Shown piece by piece: positions 18,117 through 28,834 of a DNA stretch of 40,723 bases. The translations under genes were made by a program, and so were the position numbers. Location: contig WFQP01000118.1 in the NCBI GenBank assembly GCA_015487015.1, positions 1-40,723 on the forward strand, read 5' to 3'. This DNA comes from Thiomicrorhabdus sp. GTDB taxonomy: Bacteria > Pseudomonadota > Gammaproteobacteria > Thiomicrospirales > Thiomicrospiraceae. How positions within the stretch are numbered: the first letter of the stretch is position 1; every line of letters starts with the position of its first letter. The notes below the pieces were generated by a model, which ran no database searches, had not been told where the DNA came from, and was given only the letters and a program-made list of their open reading frames with translations.

Positions 18117-19502
18117 TTATCGACTTTTCTCTATGTAGTCAATCAAAGCCGCTTCATTTACAATTTTTCGATCCACTTTAAAGTAAGCACGTTGCTCACT
18201 AGGTAATACAACAGCTTCATACACACCCTCATAAGCCAGTAATTTTTGTTCAATGGCCTTCATATCACTCTCATTAACCCCCTTTAACGGTACCGATGCA
18301 ATGCTTAATGGCAGTGGGTTTTCCATTGTCATGGCGGCAATCAGCCAAATCCCACCAATCACAGCTGTAAAGATAAAGACGCCATTAAACCCATAATACT
18401 GATAGAAAAACCCTCCTAATACCCCACCCACCGCGGCTCCTAAAAACTGGCTGGTTGAGTAAATACCACTGGCAGTTCCTTTTTTATCTGCAGGCGACAA
18501 CTTCACCACAAGCGAGGGTAAAGACGCCTCAAGCAAATTAAATGCTGTAAAGAAAATAAGCAGCAACACAAATAAAGACCAAAATGTATTTTCGATACCT
18601 GCAAAGGCAAGCTGTACTAAGGTGATGGTAGCTACCGCACCCACAAACATATGTTTCATTCGGCCTCGGCTCTCAGCCTGAATAATAAAGGGTACCATCA
18701 GTGCAAAAGAGAGCAGCATAACGGGTAAGTAGATGATCCAGTGGCTCAATACATCCAGCCCTGCATTATCTCTTAAGCTAAGAGGTAACACGATAAACAT
18801 CGCCGTTAACATCGCATGTAATACAAATACGCCTAAATCAAGTCTTAAAAGTTGCTTGTTTTTTAAAATTTCTCGAAACTGGCTGGGGTCGGCTTGTGCT
18901 TCTCGTTGAAACTCTTGCTTTTCAATATTTGGCATTGCAAATTTAACCAATAACATGCCAAGCACTGCTAAGCCTGCAATAACCCAAAAGATACCTCTTA
19001 CACCAAACCAAGAGGCCAAAACTGGACCCGCAATTAAGGATAAGGTAAAGGATAACCCAATGGTAATTCCCACGATGGACATCGCTCGCAATCGAAACTG
19101 TTCGGTCACCAAATCGCCAACCGATGCCATCAAGACAGCTGCAACGGCACCCATACCCTGAATGGCTCGCCCTAGAATCATCATTTCCATCGATTCTGCG
19201 ACGGCACAAATCATGGAACCGATCATGAAGACAATCATACCTGCAACGATCAGTGGCTTTCGGCCGTATTTATCCGATAACATCCCATAAGGAATTTGCA
19301 AAAAAGCTTGGGTTAGACCATAAATCCCCATTGCAATACCAATTTGCATCCCCGTTACATTTGCAAATTCATCCTCTGCAAACAATGCGAATACGGGAAA
19401 GATCATAAACAATCCCAGCATTCGAGTTGAAAAAATACCTGCAATGGAAAAGGCGGCTCGGCGTTCGACGGGGCTCATGGCGTTAGGTTCAGGAAAAGAC
19501 AT
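18117..19502 (-). CDS. MFS transporter, YajR-like with C-terminal ferredoxin-like domain
   Basis: The 461-residue protein has about twelve hydrophobic segments and the MFS signature loop YGMLSDKYGRKPLIVAG between helices 2 and 3. After the last helix a soluble tail (about 398-461: GVNESDMKAIEQKLLAYEGVYEAVV...DYIEKS) resembles the small YAM domain on E. coli YajR. The substrate is unknown. The order yajR-like then ssb near uvrA recurs in gammaproteobacteria, which supports the assignment. Confidence 0.9.
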   Translation of the reverse strand: MSFPEPNAMSPVERRAAFSIAGIFSTRMLGLFMIFPVFALFAEDEFANVTGMQIGIAMGIYGLTQAFLQIPYGMLSDKYGRKPLIVAGMIVFMIGSMICAVAESMEMMILGRAIQGMGAVAAVLMASVGDLVTEQFRLRAMSIVGITIGLSFTLSLIAGPVLASWFGVRGIFWVIAGLAVLGMLLVKFAMPNIEKQEFQREAQADPSQFREILKNKQLLRLDLGVFVLHAMLTAMFIVLPLSLRDNAGLDVLSHWIIYLPVMLLSFALMVPFIIQAESRGRMKHMFVGAVATITLVQLAFAGIENTFWSLFVLLLIFFTAFNLLEASLPSLVVKLSPADKKGTASGIYSTSQFLGAAVGGVLGGFFYQYYGFNGVFIFTAVIGGIWLIAAMTMENPLPLSIASVPLKGVNESDMKAIEQKLLAYEGVYEAVVLPSEQRAYFKVDRKIVNEAALIDYIEKSR

Positions 19503-19667
19503 ATGTGGTGATAATCCTACAAGTAAAAGTAAACGAACTTCTTATCATTTGAAGAAGTCCTTTTAATGATATAAATCAAAAAAATTAAGCGACAAATTAT
19601 AACACTGCTAATAAATAGGCTACGCTATAATCTCGTGAAACCCTTAAAAATATTCAAGGAATTTACC

Positions 19668-20423
19668 ATGTTATATTTTACCCCCCCCTCTACCAAGCAA
19701 ATTTTTACACAATTAACCCTTTGGCTAATTTGTATAACCACGCCTGTTTTAGCTAGTCAAGACTTTCTCCCCCCCCCTCCTCACACTTCCGAAACGGCAT
19801 TAATGGGCAATAAGGTTTACTTTTCAATCTCTGAGTCTCAAGAAATGGACAATGATATTAGCGTTGTGACGTTAAATGCCTCTGCTCAAGCCCGTTCAGC
19901 CAAGGTGGTGATGGAAAAAATTAATCAAAAAATGCAAACGGCACTCTCTATCCTTAAAAAATACCCTGTGATCGATGCCAAAACCGCACAATATCAAGTT
20001 CACCCTATTTATCAAAAAGACAGAGTCATTCGCCATTGGAATGGCAGTCAATCTTTGGTTATTACGTTGGATGCCGAGTCAAAACAATTTCAGGTATTAG
20101 CAGCACTGCAAGAACAGTTGGTTTATCAATCGATGCAATTTAAGGTTTCAACCGAAAAAAAACAAAAAGTAATGCAACAACTCACATTAAACGCTTTGCA
20201 AACATTTCAGAAACAAGCCAAATTAATTGCAAACGAGTTTGGCACGGTTGAGTTTAAAATATTAGAGACTCGAATCAACTCTCCTTTTCCTTCTTTCAAT
20301 ACACAAAAAATGAACTTTGGTAATCGAATGGTTATGGCTGAAAGCATGGCTGCTCCAGCTATGAAGGCGGGAAAAAGCACCTTAAACGTAAATGTATCAG
20401 GGGTATTGCTACTTTCCTATTAA
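19668..20423 (+). CDS. SIMPL (DUF541) domain periplasmic protein
   Basis: This predicted secreted protein has 251 residues from ATG 19668, which is preceded by AAGGA at good spacing; the frame also runs back to a GTG at 19635 without such support. A signal peptide (TLWLICITTPVLAS) is followed by a SIMPL/DUF541-like domain: alternating strands with VVTLNASAQARSAKVVMEKINQKMQ near the start and the closing KSTLNVNVSGVLLLSY. The family function is unclear. Two cytosine runs (8 and 9) lie in the signal peptide and just after it. Confidence 0.82.
   Translation: MLYFTPPSTKQIFTQLTLWLICITTPVLASQDFLPPPPHTSETALMGNKVYFSISESQEMDNDISVVTLNASAQARSAKVVMEKINQKMQTALSILKKYPVIDAKTAQYQVHPIYQKDRVIRHWNGSQSLVITLDAESKQFQVLAALQEQLVYQSMQFKVSTEKKQKVMQQLTLNALQTFQKQAKLIANEFGTVEFKILETRINSPFPSFNTQKMNFGNRMVMAESMAAPAMKAGKSTLNVNVSGVLLLSY
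19681..19777. repeat. C8 and C9 homopolymers at the start of the SIMPL gene
   Basis: Eight C at 19681-19688 and nine C at 19769-19777 both fall in the first 40 codons (the second encodes a Pro4 stretch). Slippage at either would abolish the product and could turn it on or off. Confidence 0.9.
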
Positions 20424-20665
20424 CTCACGTAGCAATAATAAGTTTCCTTTACGCATCCTAAGGAGCCTATGTAAGATTCTATGGGTTATCGGGACTCAGG
20501 CGTTAAAGGCCGTTACAAGGTCTAGGCATTGCTTCAGTCATTTGCCTTGATGCTGGTAAAATAGCGTTGTCAGAAATTAAGGGGCTTGTTCAGTAACTCC
20601 CTAAACAATTAATAGGCATTATCTTGCTATAATGACCCCTTTGATTCAAAATTAATGGGCAAGGC
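20424..20665. other. Gene-free region upstream of uvrA
   Basis: The 242 nt contain no credible ORF. A TATAAT lies at 20628-20633, 33 nt before the uvrA start. I found no CTGT-N8-ACAG LexA-type box. Confidence 0.6.
20628..20633 (+). promoter_or_regulatory. Candidate uvrA -10 element
   Basis: A perfect TATAAT sits at a suitable distance from the uvrA ATG at 20666. The -35 region is poor (ACAATT at an 18-nt spacer is the best seen). Confidence 0.4.
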
Positions 20666-23476
20666 ATGCTAGAAAATATCATTATCCAAGGGGCACGAAC
20701 ACACAATTTAAAAAACATTGATGTGACACTGCCTCGTGATAAATTAATTGTGATTACAGGGCTTTCTGGTTCTGGAAAATCCTCCCTTGCTTTTGACACC
20801 ATTTATGCGGAAGGTCAGCGCCGCTATGTGGAGTCACTTTCATCTTATGCGCGCCAGTTTTTATCCATTATGGAAAAACCGGATATCGATCATATTGAAG
20901 GTCTCTCTCCAGCCATTTCCATTGAACAAAAATCCACCTCGCACAACCCTCGATCTACCGTAGGAACGGTTACTGAAATTTATGACTATCTACGATTACT
21001 ATTTGCTCGCGCAGGAACACCACGCTGTCCACACCATGGTTGTGATTTAGAAGCGCAAACCGTCAGTCAAATGGTCGACCATACCTTAACTCTGCCCGAA
21101 GGTACAAAATGCTTATTAATTGCCCCCATTATTCGAGGCAAAAAAGGTGAGCATATTCACCTTTTAGAAGAGCTGCAAGCGCAAGGGTTTATTCGCGCCC
21201 GAATCAACGGTCAAGTACAAGACTTAGATGGCAGCATTCTATTAGAAAAGAACAAAAAACATACTATTGAAGTTGTGGTCGATCGCTTTAAAGTTCGAAC
21301 TGACTTAAAACAGCGCTTAGCAGAATCATTTGAAACCGCATTACGTTTAGCCGAAGGGATTGCACAAGTGCTTCCAATGGATGAACAGGATGACTTTGAA
21401 CTGCTTTTTTCTGAAAAATTCTCCTGCCCTCGTTGTGGTTACAGTGTGTCAGAACTTGAACCCCGAATTTTTTCATTCAACAACCCTCATGGGGCATGTT
21501 CAAAGTGCGATGGGTTAGGTGTCAAAGAGACCTTTATTCCTGAACGTGTGATTACACACCCTGAACTTAGCTTAGCGGGTGGCGTAATTAGAGGCTGGGA
21601 TCGTCGCCACAAGTATTATTACGATCTCTTAAAAGCCGTAGCAGATCACTACCAATTTGATATTGAAACGCCATGGGAAAACCTTTCAAAGGTTCATCAA
21701 ACTATTATTTTATTTGGTTCTGGTAAAGAAAAAATCCCCCTTCCTCATGGGAAATACAGTGATGTTCGACGTTTTGAAGGCGTCATTCCTAATATGGAAC
21801 GCCGCTTTGCCGAAACGGAAAGCAAAACTGTTCGAGATGAACTAGATAAATACCGCATTAGCCAACCCTGCTCTAGCTGTCATGGTACACGCCTGAATGA
21901 AGTGGCACGCCATGTCTTTATAGATAATCATAGCTTACCCTCATTAACAGAGCGTCCCATTGGGGAATTACACAAAATTTTTAGCCTGCTTTCACTAAAA
22001 GGGGCTAAAGGACAAATTGCCAGCAAAATCATCAAAGAAGTGTATGATCGCCTCTCTTTTTTAGTCAATGTTGGCTTAAATTATTTAAGTCTTAACCGCA
22101 GTGCAGATACACTATCGGGTGGCGAAGCACAGCGTATTCGTTTGGCCAGTCAAATTGGGGCTGGGCTGGTAGGCGTAATGTATGTATTAGATGAACCCTC
22201 AATAGGCTTACATCAACGTGATAATGACCGCTTACTTTCCACCTTAATTCATTTACGAGATTTAGGAAATACCGTCATTGTGGTTGAGCACGATGAAGAT
22301 GCGATTCGTGCAGCCGATCATGTGTTGGACATTGGCCCTGGCGCTGGTATTCATGGTGGACGAATCATGTCACAAGGTACGCCTGAACACATCATGGCAG
22401 ATCCAAATTCATTAACAGGGCAATATCTCAGCGGTACTCGTGAAATTGCTGTGCCTAAACAACGACTTGCGCCACAAGATGATAAATGGCTTGTGATTGA
22501 AGGGGCACGAGGCAATAACCTTAAAAATGTCACCTTAAAAATTCCAGCTGGCTTACTCACCTGTGTAACAGGCGTCTCTGGCTCAGGAAAGTCCACACTC
22601 ATTAATGGTACACTTTCGAAGCTGGCCGCCAATATGCTTAATAAAGCCATGCATACGCCCGCCGAACACTCCACTGTCCATGGTATGGAGCACTTTGACA
22701 AATCCGTTAATATCGACCAAAGTGCCATCGGAAGAACGCCACGGTCAAACCCCGCAACTTATACAGGGTTGTTCACGCCTATTCGAGAGCTACTGTCTGC
22801 GACACCAGAATCCAGAGCAAGAGGCTATACACCTGGGCGATTTAGCTTTAATGTGAAAGGTGGGCGTTGTGAAGCCTGCCAAGGTGACGGTGTCTTGAAA
22901 GTCGAAATGCACTTTTTACCTGATGTATACGTTGCTTGTGATGTTTGCAAAGGTGCACGTTACAACCGAGAAACCCTGCAAATACAGTACAAGGGTAAAA
23001 ACATCCATGAGATTTTAGACATGACCATCGAGGATGCCCGCGCCTTTTTTGATGTCATTCCTGTTATTTCTCGTAAATTGCAAATGCTCATGGAAGTTGG
23101 ATTGGGTTATATTAAATTGGGTCAAAGTGCGACCACTCTTTCAGGCGGTGAAGCACAACGAGTCAAGCTTGCCAAAGAACTGTCAAAAAGGGATACAGGC
23201 AATACACTTTATATTCTTGATGAACCTACAACAGGGTTACATTTTCATGATATCGAACTGCTGCTCAAGGTCATCGGCTACCTGCGTGATCAAGGCAATA
23301 CGATTGTAATCATTGAACATAACCTTGATGTCATTAAAACAGCTGATTGGGTTGTTGATTTAGGGCCCGAAGGTGGCTCACTTGGAGGAGAGATTATTGC
23401 AACCGGTACACCCGAAAAAATTGCCGATTCAAAGCTGTCACATACCGGTCGTTATATTAAAAAATTATTACAATAA
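20666..23476 (+). CDS. uvrA: UvrABC excinuclease ATPase subunit UvrA
   Basis: UvrA scans DNA for damage and loads UvrB in nucleotide excision repair. At 936 residues it is full length. There are two ABC ATPase halves: Walker [10 protein letters not shown] (about 31-39) and GVSGSGKST (about 639-647), signatures [12 protein letters not shown] and [12 protein letters not shown], and Walker [10 protein letters not shown] and LDEPTTGLH. Zinc-binding cysteines are present in CPRCGYSV...CSKCDG and CEACQGDG...[10 protein letters not shown]. It ends with the short tail [11 protein letters not shown]. Confidence 0.98.
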   Translation: MLENIIIQGARTHNLKNIDVTLPRDKLIVITGLSGSGKSSLAFDTIYAEGQRRYVESLSSYARQFLSIMEKPDIDHIEGLSPAISIEQKSTSHNPRSTVGTVTEIYDYLRLLFARAGTPRCPHHGCDLEAQTVSQMVDHTLTLPEGTKCLLIAPIIRGKKGEHIHLLEELQAQGFIRARINGQVQDLDGSILLEKNKKHTIEVVVDRFKVRTDLKQRLAESFETALRLAEGIAQVLPMDEQDDFELLFSEKFSCPRCGYSVSELEPRIFSFNNPHGACSKCDGLGVKETFIPERVITHPELSLAGGVIRGWDRRHKYYYDLLKAVADHYQFDIETPWENLSKVHQTIILFGSGKEKIPLPHGKYSDVRRFEGVIPNMERRFAETESKTVRDELDKYRISQPCSSCHGTRLNEVARHVFIDNHSLPSLTERPIGELHKIFSLLSLKGAKGQIASKIIKEVYDRLSFLVNVGLNYLSLNRSADTLSGGEAQRIRLASQIGAGLVGVMYVLDEPSIGLHQRDNDRLLSTLIHLRDLGNTVIVVEHDEDAIRAADHVLDIGPGAGIHGGRIMSQGTPEHIMADPNSLTGQYLSGTREIAVPKQRLAPQDDKWLVIEGARGNNLKNVTLKIPAGLLTCVTGVSGSGKSTLINGTLSKLAANMLNKAMHTPAEHSTVHGMEHFDKSVNIDQSAIGRTPRSNPATYTGLFTPIRELLSATPESRARGYTPGRFSFNVKGGRCEACQGDGVLKVEMHFLPDVYVACDVCKGARYNRETLQIQYKGKNIHEILDMTIEDARAFFDVIPVISRKLQMLMEVGLGYIKLGQSATTLSGGEAQRVKLAKELSKRDTGNTLYILDEPTTGLHFHDIELLLKVIGYLRDQGNTIVIIEHNLDVIKTADWVVDLGPEGGSLGGEIIATGTPEKIADSKLSHTGRYIKKLLQ

Positions 23477-23578
23477 AGAAATATTGATTGATATCAACCC
23501 TCCCACAACTTGGCTGTGCATAATGCATGCATTGAACTAAAACATACGTACTCTCTTGGCTCTTAGGATCAGAAAGAA

Positions 23579-24388
23579 ATGATAATATCGACTTTAATTA
23601 AACGAATACTACTGCTAGGTTCTTTAATTTTACTCTCAACACAAAGCCTATCCATGCAAGAAGCTTCTCTTAAGCAATGGCAAAATAAACAATATATCCA
23701 AAGTGCTTTTAATGAAATTGCACTCAAAAATGAGTATCGTTCAACGGATCAACGAGTATTAAAATGGAAAAAGCCTATTCGCTATAAATTTGTTTATCAC
23801 AACATGAAAACAAACCCCCTCGTTGAAAGACTCTTTGATGCCCACTTAAGCCATCTTCAAAATATCACTGGGCACTCCATTCAACCCCATAAATCCTCCC
23901 ACAAAGGCAAAGCTAACTTATCCATACACCTTACTCCTGATATAGACTATAAAAAAGTAATTCAAGCCGTTTCAAAAAATCAAGTCAAAAACATTGCTAA
24001 AAAAAGCCACTGTATGGCAAGTTTTAAACGAAACACAAAAAATGCCATCGTCGAAGCACAAGTTGTTTTACCTGTTGATCATGTATTTAGTAGAGGGCTA
24101 CTCATCACTTGTATTGTCGAAGAAACCACTCAAATACTCGGTCTTCCCAATGATTCTAATTGGGTTAATCCAAGCATTGCAAACGATGCTAGTAAAATAG
24201 AGCTTTTAACAGGACTAGATTATCTTTTATTAAAAATACTCTACGATAAAAGCTTAAAAGCAGGCGCTCCTTATCCTCAAAATCAACAAGCAATTAAACG
24301 AGTAATCAAAAGATTAGAATCGGATGGAGAAATTAAGCACGCCAGTAAAACAATCAACCAAACAGGGCTTTTTCCTCTTCTCAACTAA
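23579..24388 (+). CDS. DUF2927 family protein, probably secreted
   Basis: The 269-residue protein has an N-terminal hydrophobic signal (LLLGSLILLSTQSLS). The C-terminal half has the DUF2927 look: a strand-rich RWKKPI-like start (KWKKPIRYKFVYH), and CIVEETTQILGLPNDSN with conserved cysteine, paired glutamates and G-L-x-N-D. Family function is not known; the E-E-x-x-Q helix suggests a metallopeptidase-like fold, which is speculation. It lies 102 nt after uvrA on the same strand. Confidence 0.82.
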   Translation: MIISTLIKRILLLGSLILLSTQSLSMQEASLKQWQNKQYIQSAFNEIALKNEYRSTDQRVLKWKKPIRYKFVYHNMKTNPLVERLFDAHLSHLQNITGHSIQPHKSSHKGKANLSIHLTPDIDYKKVIQAVSKNQVKNIAKKSHCMASFKRNTKNAIVEAQVVLPVDHVFSRGLLITCIVEETTQILGLPNDSNWVNPSIANDASKIELLTGLDYLLLKILYDKSLKAGAPYPQNQQAIKRVIKRLESDGEIKHASKTINQTGLFPLLN

Positions 24389-24390
24389 GA

Positions 24391-24410
24391 GGCTTATCAA
24401 GCCATTTTAT
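24391..24410 (+). terminator. Weak terminator after the DUF2927 gene
   Basis: GGCTT/AAGCC forms a 5-bp stem with a 3-nt loop, followed by ATTTTAT. It is short but well placed between convergent genes. Confidence 0.35.
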
Positions 24411-24417
24411 TGAGTGC

Positions 24418-25161
24418 CTATCCATTAGGCTTCGCCAATAATGAAATAACTTTTCCGGCAAGCATTAAGCCAAAAATTCCTGGCATATAGCTAGCAGTTC
24501 CATTTACCACTCTACCACGTGCGCCTTCAATAGCTTCCATTGGTCCTGGTGCATTAGGTACCTCGGTGGAAAATACCGTAATGAGCCCTTTTTTAATCCC
24601 CTGTTTCTTTAATCTCTGTCTCATATTGCGTGCCAATGCACAGCCATGTGTTTTAGAAATATCGGCTAAAACAATCTTAGAAGGATCTGTACGGCGACCC
24701 GCTCCCATACTCGAAACAATCGGAAATCCTTTATTTAAAGCGGTGACGACTAAAGCCACTTTACAATTCAAACTGTCAATGGCATCGATGACAAAGTCAT
24801 AAGAAGGGGATAAAATATCATCCATATCATCAGGCCGAATAAATTGATAAGAGACCGTTACTTGGCAATCTGGATTGATATCCAAAATACGCGCCTTCAT
24901 AACATCTACTTTTTTTAAACCAATCGTTGAGCTTAAAGCAACCAACTGGCGATTCTTATTAGAGCCACTCACCTCATCATGATCTAACAAGGTTAATGCG
25001 CCTACGCCAGCCCTTGCTAAGGCCTCGGCAACAAAGCCTCCAACACCACCAATACCGGCAATTAAAACGTGCGAATTCTGTAGCTTTAAAAGCCCTTCAT
25101 TTTCAAAAATTAATAGGCTACGCTCAAATAAAGGGTCATCTAATTTCAAATTATTTGTCAT
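24418..25161 (-). CDS. tcdA: tRNA threonylcarbamoyladenosine dehydratase TcdA (CsdL)
   Basis: TcdA converts t6A37 in tRNA to its cyclic form, using ATP, in an E1-like reaction. The 247 residues have the N-terminal RSLLIFENEGLLKLQNS, the nucleotide-binding loop IAGIGGVGGFVAEALARAG, the DHDEVSGSNKNRQ segment and MGAGRRTDP. A hydrophobic C-terminal helix (GIFGLMLAGKVISLL) fits membrane association reported for the family. Its ATG overlaps the end of the tatD-like gene by 11 nt, so the two are translationally coupled. Confidence 0.95.
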   Translation of the reverse strand: MTNNLKLDDPLFERSLLIFENEGLLKLQNSHVLIAGIGGVGGFVAEALARAGVGALTLLDHDEVSGSNKNRQLVALSSTIGLKKVDVMKARILDINPDCQVTVSYQFIRPDDMDDILSPSYDFVIDAIDSLNCKVALVVTALNKGFPIVSSMGAGRRTDPSKIVLADISKTHGCALARNMRQRLKKQGIKKGLITVFSTEVPNAPGPMEAIEGARGRVVNGTASYMPGIFGLMLAGKVISLLAKPNG

Positions 25162-25930
25162 CTAACATTCCATGTAAATTAAAAAGTTGGTGCGTATTTT
25201 GAGCCATCTGCTCCAATACTTGATCCAAAGAAATATGTAAAAGAGAGGCTACTTTTTGAGCAACCAATAGAATATCGCTCAACTTAGGACTATTTAATAA
25301 ATCTATTTTAACATGAGGAAAATCTGTCTCCAAAACCAAATGCTCTAAACCAACATACCTTACTAACTCATGATAACGCCGTGCATTATCGCGAACAATG
25401 ATGCCATTAACGCCAATTTTAAAGCCCAGATCAATATACCTTCTAACAACCTCTTTACTGGCCCCTAAGCCATGAATAACTCCACTTACACAAGCCCCTG
25501 ACAATAAGCTAAACATTTCATTATGTGCCTTTCTGACATGTATCGAAACAGGCTTTTCAATACGGCTTGCTAAATCAAGCTGCTGACTCAAAATTTCAAT
25601 TTGTAATAATCTATTTTTTTTATAAGAAGGGCTAAAATCTAAACCAATTTCTCCAAAAGCAACCACTGAGCTTATTGTCATTAACTTCTTCAGCTCCAGT
25701 AAATGCTCAAAACTAGATGACTCCACATACCAAGGATGAATCCCTAATGCACAATACACATGATTAAATTTTTGCGTAAGTTTAATTTGAGCTTGCCAAT
25801 CCTCAGGCATTGTAGACATCGTAATAAAAGAAGACTTAATCTCTGAATGAAGGGAGGACGAATAGGATATTAGAAAAGAAGTAGGGGGGGAAGAAAATGA
25901 TTCTAAGTGGCAGTGACTATCAATAATCAT
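25151..25930 (-). CDS. TatD family metal-dependent hydrolase (DNase)
   Basis: The 259-residue TIM-barrel amidohydrolase-type protein has the metal ligands in IDSHCHLESF (3-12), a glutamate in FGEIGLDFSP, histidines in PVSIHVRKAH and GVIHGLG, and the aspartate in VLETDFPHVK. TatD-type enzymes are Mg-dependent deoxyribonucleases in DNA repair or turnover; which paralogue (YcfH, YjjV, TatD) this is cannot be told, though YjjV-like brevity fits. It carries a 7-base G/C run near its start. Confidence 0.88.
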   Translation of the reverse strand: MIIDSHCHLESFSSPPTSFLISYSSSLHSEIKSSFITMSTMPEDWQAQIKLTQKFNHVYCALGIHPWYVESSSFEHLLELKKLMTISSVVAFGEIGLDFSPSYKKNRLLQIEILSQQLDLASRIEKPVSIHVRKAHNEMFSLLSGACVSGVIHGLGASKEVVRRYIDLGFKIGVNGIIVRDNARRYHELVRYVGLEHLVLETDFPHVKIDLLNSPKLSDILLVAQKVASLLHISLDQVLEQMAQNTHQLFNLHGMLDDK

Positions 25931-25946
25931 AAGAAAATTTAAAGAT

Positions 25947-25975
25947 AAAAAAAGCCAGCTTAAAGCCGGCTTTTT
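25947..25975. terminator. Terminator of the alpha ribosomal operon
   Basis: An 8-bp AAAAAGCC/GGCTTTTT stem extends by two G-C pairs after a mismatch, with A/T runs on both sides. It ends the transcription unit after rplQ. Confidence 0.85.
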
Positions 25976-25984
25976 AAATGCTGA

Positions 25985-26371
25985 TTATTCAGCTGCTTCT
26001 GTCTCATCGGCAACCGGACGGTCAACCAATTCAACAATAGCCATTGGTGCATTATCACCAGGACGAAAACCGCATTTTAAAATACGAATATATCCACCTG
26101 GACGAGTTTGGTAACGAGGACCAAGCTCTGTAAATAATTTTGCAACCGCTGCTTTATCACCTAATCGTGCAAAAGCAGTACGACGATTGTGTACGCTGTC
26201 TACTTTAGCTAACGTAATCAATGGCTCAGCAACTCCACGAAGTTCCTTTGCCTTAGCAACCGTAGTACGAATCACTTCATGATCGATAAGCGAAGCAGAC
26301 ATGTTTTTAAACATTGCCTTACGGTGCGAGCTGTTACGATTTAACTTACGACCTGTTTTACCATGACGCAT
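25985..26371 (-). CDS. rplQ: 50S ribosomal protein L17
   Basis: L17 lies near the peptide exit tunnel of the large subunit. The 128 residues start with [17 protein letters not shown], and the [22 protein letters not shown] core is intact, with a short acidic tail. It is the last gene of the alpha operon, 15 nt after rpoA. Confidence 0.98.
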   Translation of the reverse strand: MRHGKTGRKLNRNSSHRKAMFKNMSASLIDHEVIRTTVAKAKELRGVAEPLITLAKVDSVHNRRTAFARLGDKAAVAKLFTELGPRYQTRPGGYIRILKCGFRPGDNAPMAIVELVDRPVADETEAAE

Positions 26372-26386
26372 GATAGCTTCCTTATT

Positions 26387-27370
26387 TTATGCTGACTCTT
26401 TACTCACCAAACTTGCTGGTGGCCAGTTATCTAATTTAGTACCTAAGCTTAATCCTCTTTGAGCAAGAACATCTTTAATTTCTTGCAAAGATTTTTTACC
26501 TAAGTTTGGAGTTTTCAGTAAGTGAGGTTCTGCTCTCTGTACTAAATCACCAATATAATAAATTTGCTCTGCTTTCAGACAGTTTGCTGAACGAACCGTT
26601 AACTCTAAATCATCAACAGGTTGCAAGAAGATAGGATCAAACTCATTATCTTCTTCCTCTGGTGCAATAACTTCTTTATGCTTAAGATCAACAAAAGCAT
26701 TAAGTTGATAATGAAGAACCGTTGCTGCTTGTTTAATAGCATCCTCTGGATCTAAAGTACCATCTGTTACAACATCAATAATTAACTTATCCAGATCTGA
26801 ACGTTGTTCAACACGAGCATTTTGAACTTCATAACTTACGGTATGAACCGGGCTATAACTCGCATCTAAACGAAGAACACCTATTTGGGAGTCCTCTTCA
26901 GATCTGACTGCAGCTTGATATCCCATTCCTGAACGAACTTGCAGGGTCATATTTAACTCTGCACCTTCAGCAATATGAGCAATAACAAGATCAGGATTTG
27001 CAATTTCAACATCATGATTTAACACAATATCAGAAGCTCGCACAATCGCTGGACCTTTTTTGCTTAACGTTAATTCAGCACTGTCTGTTGCATTGAGTTT
27101 TACAGCCACTTCCTTAAGGTTTAAGAGAATTTCTAAAACATCTTCTCTTACTCCCTCAATAGAAGAGTACTCATGTAAAACACCTTCAATTTGGGCTTGT
27201 ACAATAGCCCCACCAGGCATAGAAGATAATAAAATACGTCGAAGTGCATTCCCTAATGTGTGTCCAAAACCACGTTCAAGTGGCTCTAGAGTAACACGAC
27301 TATGGAAATCACTCTTACGTTGTATATCAACTAAACGAGGCGTTAACAACTGTTCTAACATCTCTTGCAT
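26387..27370 (-). CDS. rpoA: RNA polymerase subunit alpha
   Basis: Alpha dimerises to nucleate polymerase assembly and contacts UP elements and activators. The 327 residues have the N-terminal domain (with [21 protein letters not shown] near 33-53), an acidic linker ([11 protein letters not shown]) and the C-terminal domain starting [12 protein letters not shown], including the DNA-contacting arginine. Length and ends are nearly those of E. coli. It stands between rpsD and rplQ as usual. Confidence 0.99.
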   Translation of the reverse strand: MQEMLEQLLTPRLVDIQRKSDFHSRVTLEPLERGFGHTLGNALRRILLSSMPGGAIVQAQIEGVLHEYSSIEGVREDVLEILLNLKEVAVKLNATDSAELTLSKKGPAIVRASDIVLNHDVEIANPDLVIAHIAEGAELNMTLQVRSGMGYQAAVRSEEDSQIGVLRLDASYSPVHTVSYEVQNARVEQRSDLDKLIIDVVTDGTLDPEDAIKQAATVLHYQLNAFVDLKHKEVIAPEEEDNEFDPIFLQPVDDLELTVRSANCLKAEQIYYIGDLVQRAEPHLLKTPNLGKKSLQEIKDVLAQRGLSLGTKLDNWPPASLVSKESA

Positions 27371-27394
27371 TAGAGGTTATCTCCGTATCAAATT

Positions 27395-28015
27395 TTACTT
27401 AGAGTAAAGCTCAACAATTAAGTTTTCTGAGATATCAGAAGAAAGATCCGAACGATCTGGAGCATTTTTAAATGTTCCTTCAAACGCAGACTTATTCACT
27501 TCAACCCAGCTAACAGTACCTGCTTGAGCATTTAAATCTAATGCTGTCGCAATACGTGTTTGATTACGAGATTTCTCTCTAATAGCAACGATATCGCCAG
27601 CACCTACTTCATACGAAGGAATGTTAACAGACTTGCCATTTACTAAAATTGATTTATGAGACACCAACTGACGCGCTTCCGCTCGTGTTGATGCAAACCC
27701 CATACGATATACTACGTTATCTAAACGACTCTCAAGGATTTGCAACAAGTTAACACCTGTTGAACCTTTACGTCGATCAGCTTCTTTGTAGTAAAGACGG
27801 AATTTTTTCTCTAAAACGCCATATATACGACGTACTTTTTGTTTCTCACGAAGCTGTAAACCGTATTCTGTTACGCGCTTACGACCTGCACCATGTTGTC
27901 CAGGTAACTGATCAATTTTACATTTTGAATCGATGCTACGAACACCACTTTTCAAAAACAGATCAGTCCCTTCACGACGGGCAAGCTTACACTTTGGACC
28001 AATATATCTAGCCAT
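27395..28015 (-). CDS. rpsD: 30S ribosomal protein S4
   Basis: S4 is a primary 16S rRNA binder that starts 30S assembly and, in E. coli, represses the alpha operon. The 206 residues include [38 protein letters not shown] and the S4 RNA-binding segment [20 protein letters not shown], ending LIVELYSK. All landmarks are intact. Confidence 0.99.
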   Translation of the reverse strand: MARYIGPKCKLARREGTDLFLKSGVRSIDSKCKIDQLPGQHGAGRKRVTEYGLQLREKQKVRRIYGVLEKKFRLYYKEADRRKGSTGVNLLQILESRLDNVVYRMGFASTRAEARQLVSHKSILVNGKSVNIPSYEVGAGDIVAIREKSRNQTRIATALDLNAQAGTVSWVEVNKSAFEGTFKNAPDRSDLSSDISENLIVELYSK

Positions 28016-28029
28016 GATTACCTCAAATA

Positions 28030-28419
28030 TTAAACGCGACGTTTCTTAGGTGGACGGCAACCATTATGAGGAATCGGTGTTACATCAGAAATTGATATAA
28101 TTTTGAATCCTGCACTATTTAAGCCTCGAACTGCAGAGTCACGTCCAGGACCAGGGCCCTTAACCATAACTTCTAAGTTTTTGACGCCATAGTCGTGTGC
28201 CATTTGACCACATCGTTCAGCAGCAACCTGTGCAGCAAAAGGCGTACTTTTACGTGAACCGCGAAACCCGCTTCCACCTGAAGTTGCCCAGCACAGAGCA
28301 TTGCCCTGACGATCTGTAATAGTAACGATTGTGTTATTAAAACTAGCATGCACATGTGCAACAGCATCTGTGACAACTTGTTTTACTTTCTTTTTAACAC
28401 GCGAACTTGCTTTAGCCAT
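28030..28419 (-). CDS. rpsK: 30S ribosomal protein S11
   Basis: S11 forms part of the 30S platform next to the E site. The 129 residues contain [40 protein letters not shown] and the conserved end [15 protein letters not shown]. It lies 14 nt before rpsD. Confidence 0.99.
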   Translation of the reverse strand: MAKASSRVKKKVKQVVTDAVAHVHASFNNTIVTITDRQGNALCWATSGGSGFRGSRKSTPFAAQVAAERCGQMAHDYGVKNLEVMVKGPGPGRDSAVRGLNSAGFKIISISDVTPIPHNGCRPPKKRRV

Positions 28420-28440
28420 ATCTATTCTCGCAATTATGCA

Positions 28441-28797
28441 TTATCGCTTAATAGGTCTCACTGGACCTTTACGAGTACGTGCATTAGTTTTGGTACGTTG
28501 CCCTCTAAGAGGCAAACTACGACGGTGACGAATTCCTCGGTAGCACCCCATGTCCATTAATCGCTTAATGTTCATAGATACTTCACGACGAAGATCACCT
28601 TCTATTTTAAATTTTGTTACTTCTGAACGAAGTGATTCTAACTGCTCTTCAGTTAGTTCTCGAACTTTGGTTGAAGGTTCCAAGTTAGCCGAAGCACAAA
28701 TGGCTTTTGCTGTAGTTGAACCAACTCCGTAGATCGAAGTCAAGCCGATAACAATATGTTTGTTAACGGGAATGTTTACGCCGGCAATACGTGCCAT
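28441..28797 (-). CDS. rpsM: 30S ribosomal protein S13
   Basis: S13 is in the 30S head and contacts the 50S subunit and P-site tRNA. The 118 residues start [19 protein letters not shown], have the helix-two-turn-helix segment, and end with the basic [18 protein letters not shown]. It is the first gene of the alpha operon. A GGGAGC precedes the ATG. Confidence 0.99.
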   Translation of the reverse strand: MARIAGVNIPVNKHIVIGLTSIYGVGSTTAKAICASANLEPSTKVRELTEEQLESLRSEVTKFKIEGDLRREVSMNIKRLMDMGCYRGIRHRRSLPLRGQRTKTNARTRKGPVRPIKR

Positions 28798-28834
28798 AGT
28801 GCGCTCCCTTTAATCCATCTACTGAAAAGCGAGG

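Noticed and set aside
20580-20610. Possible insertion-sequence end (GGGGCTTGTTCA-like)
   Set aside because: No second end, no transposase and no target duplication seen nearby; resemblance is too short to support.
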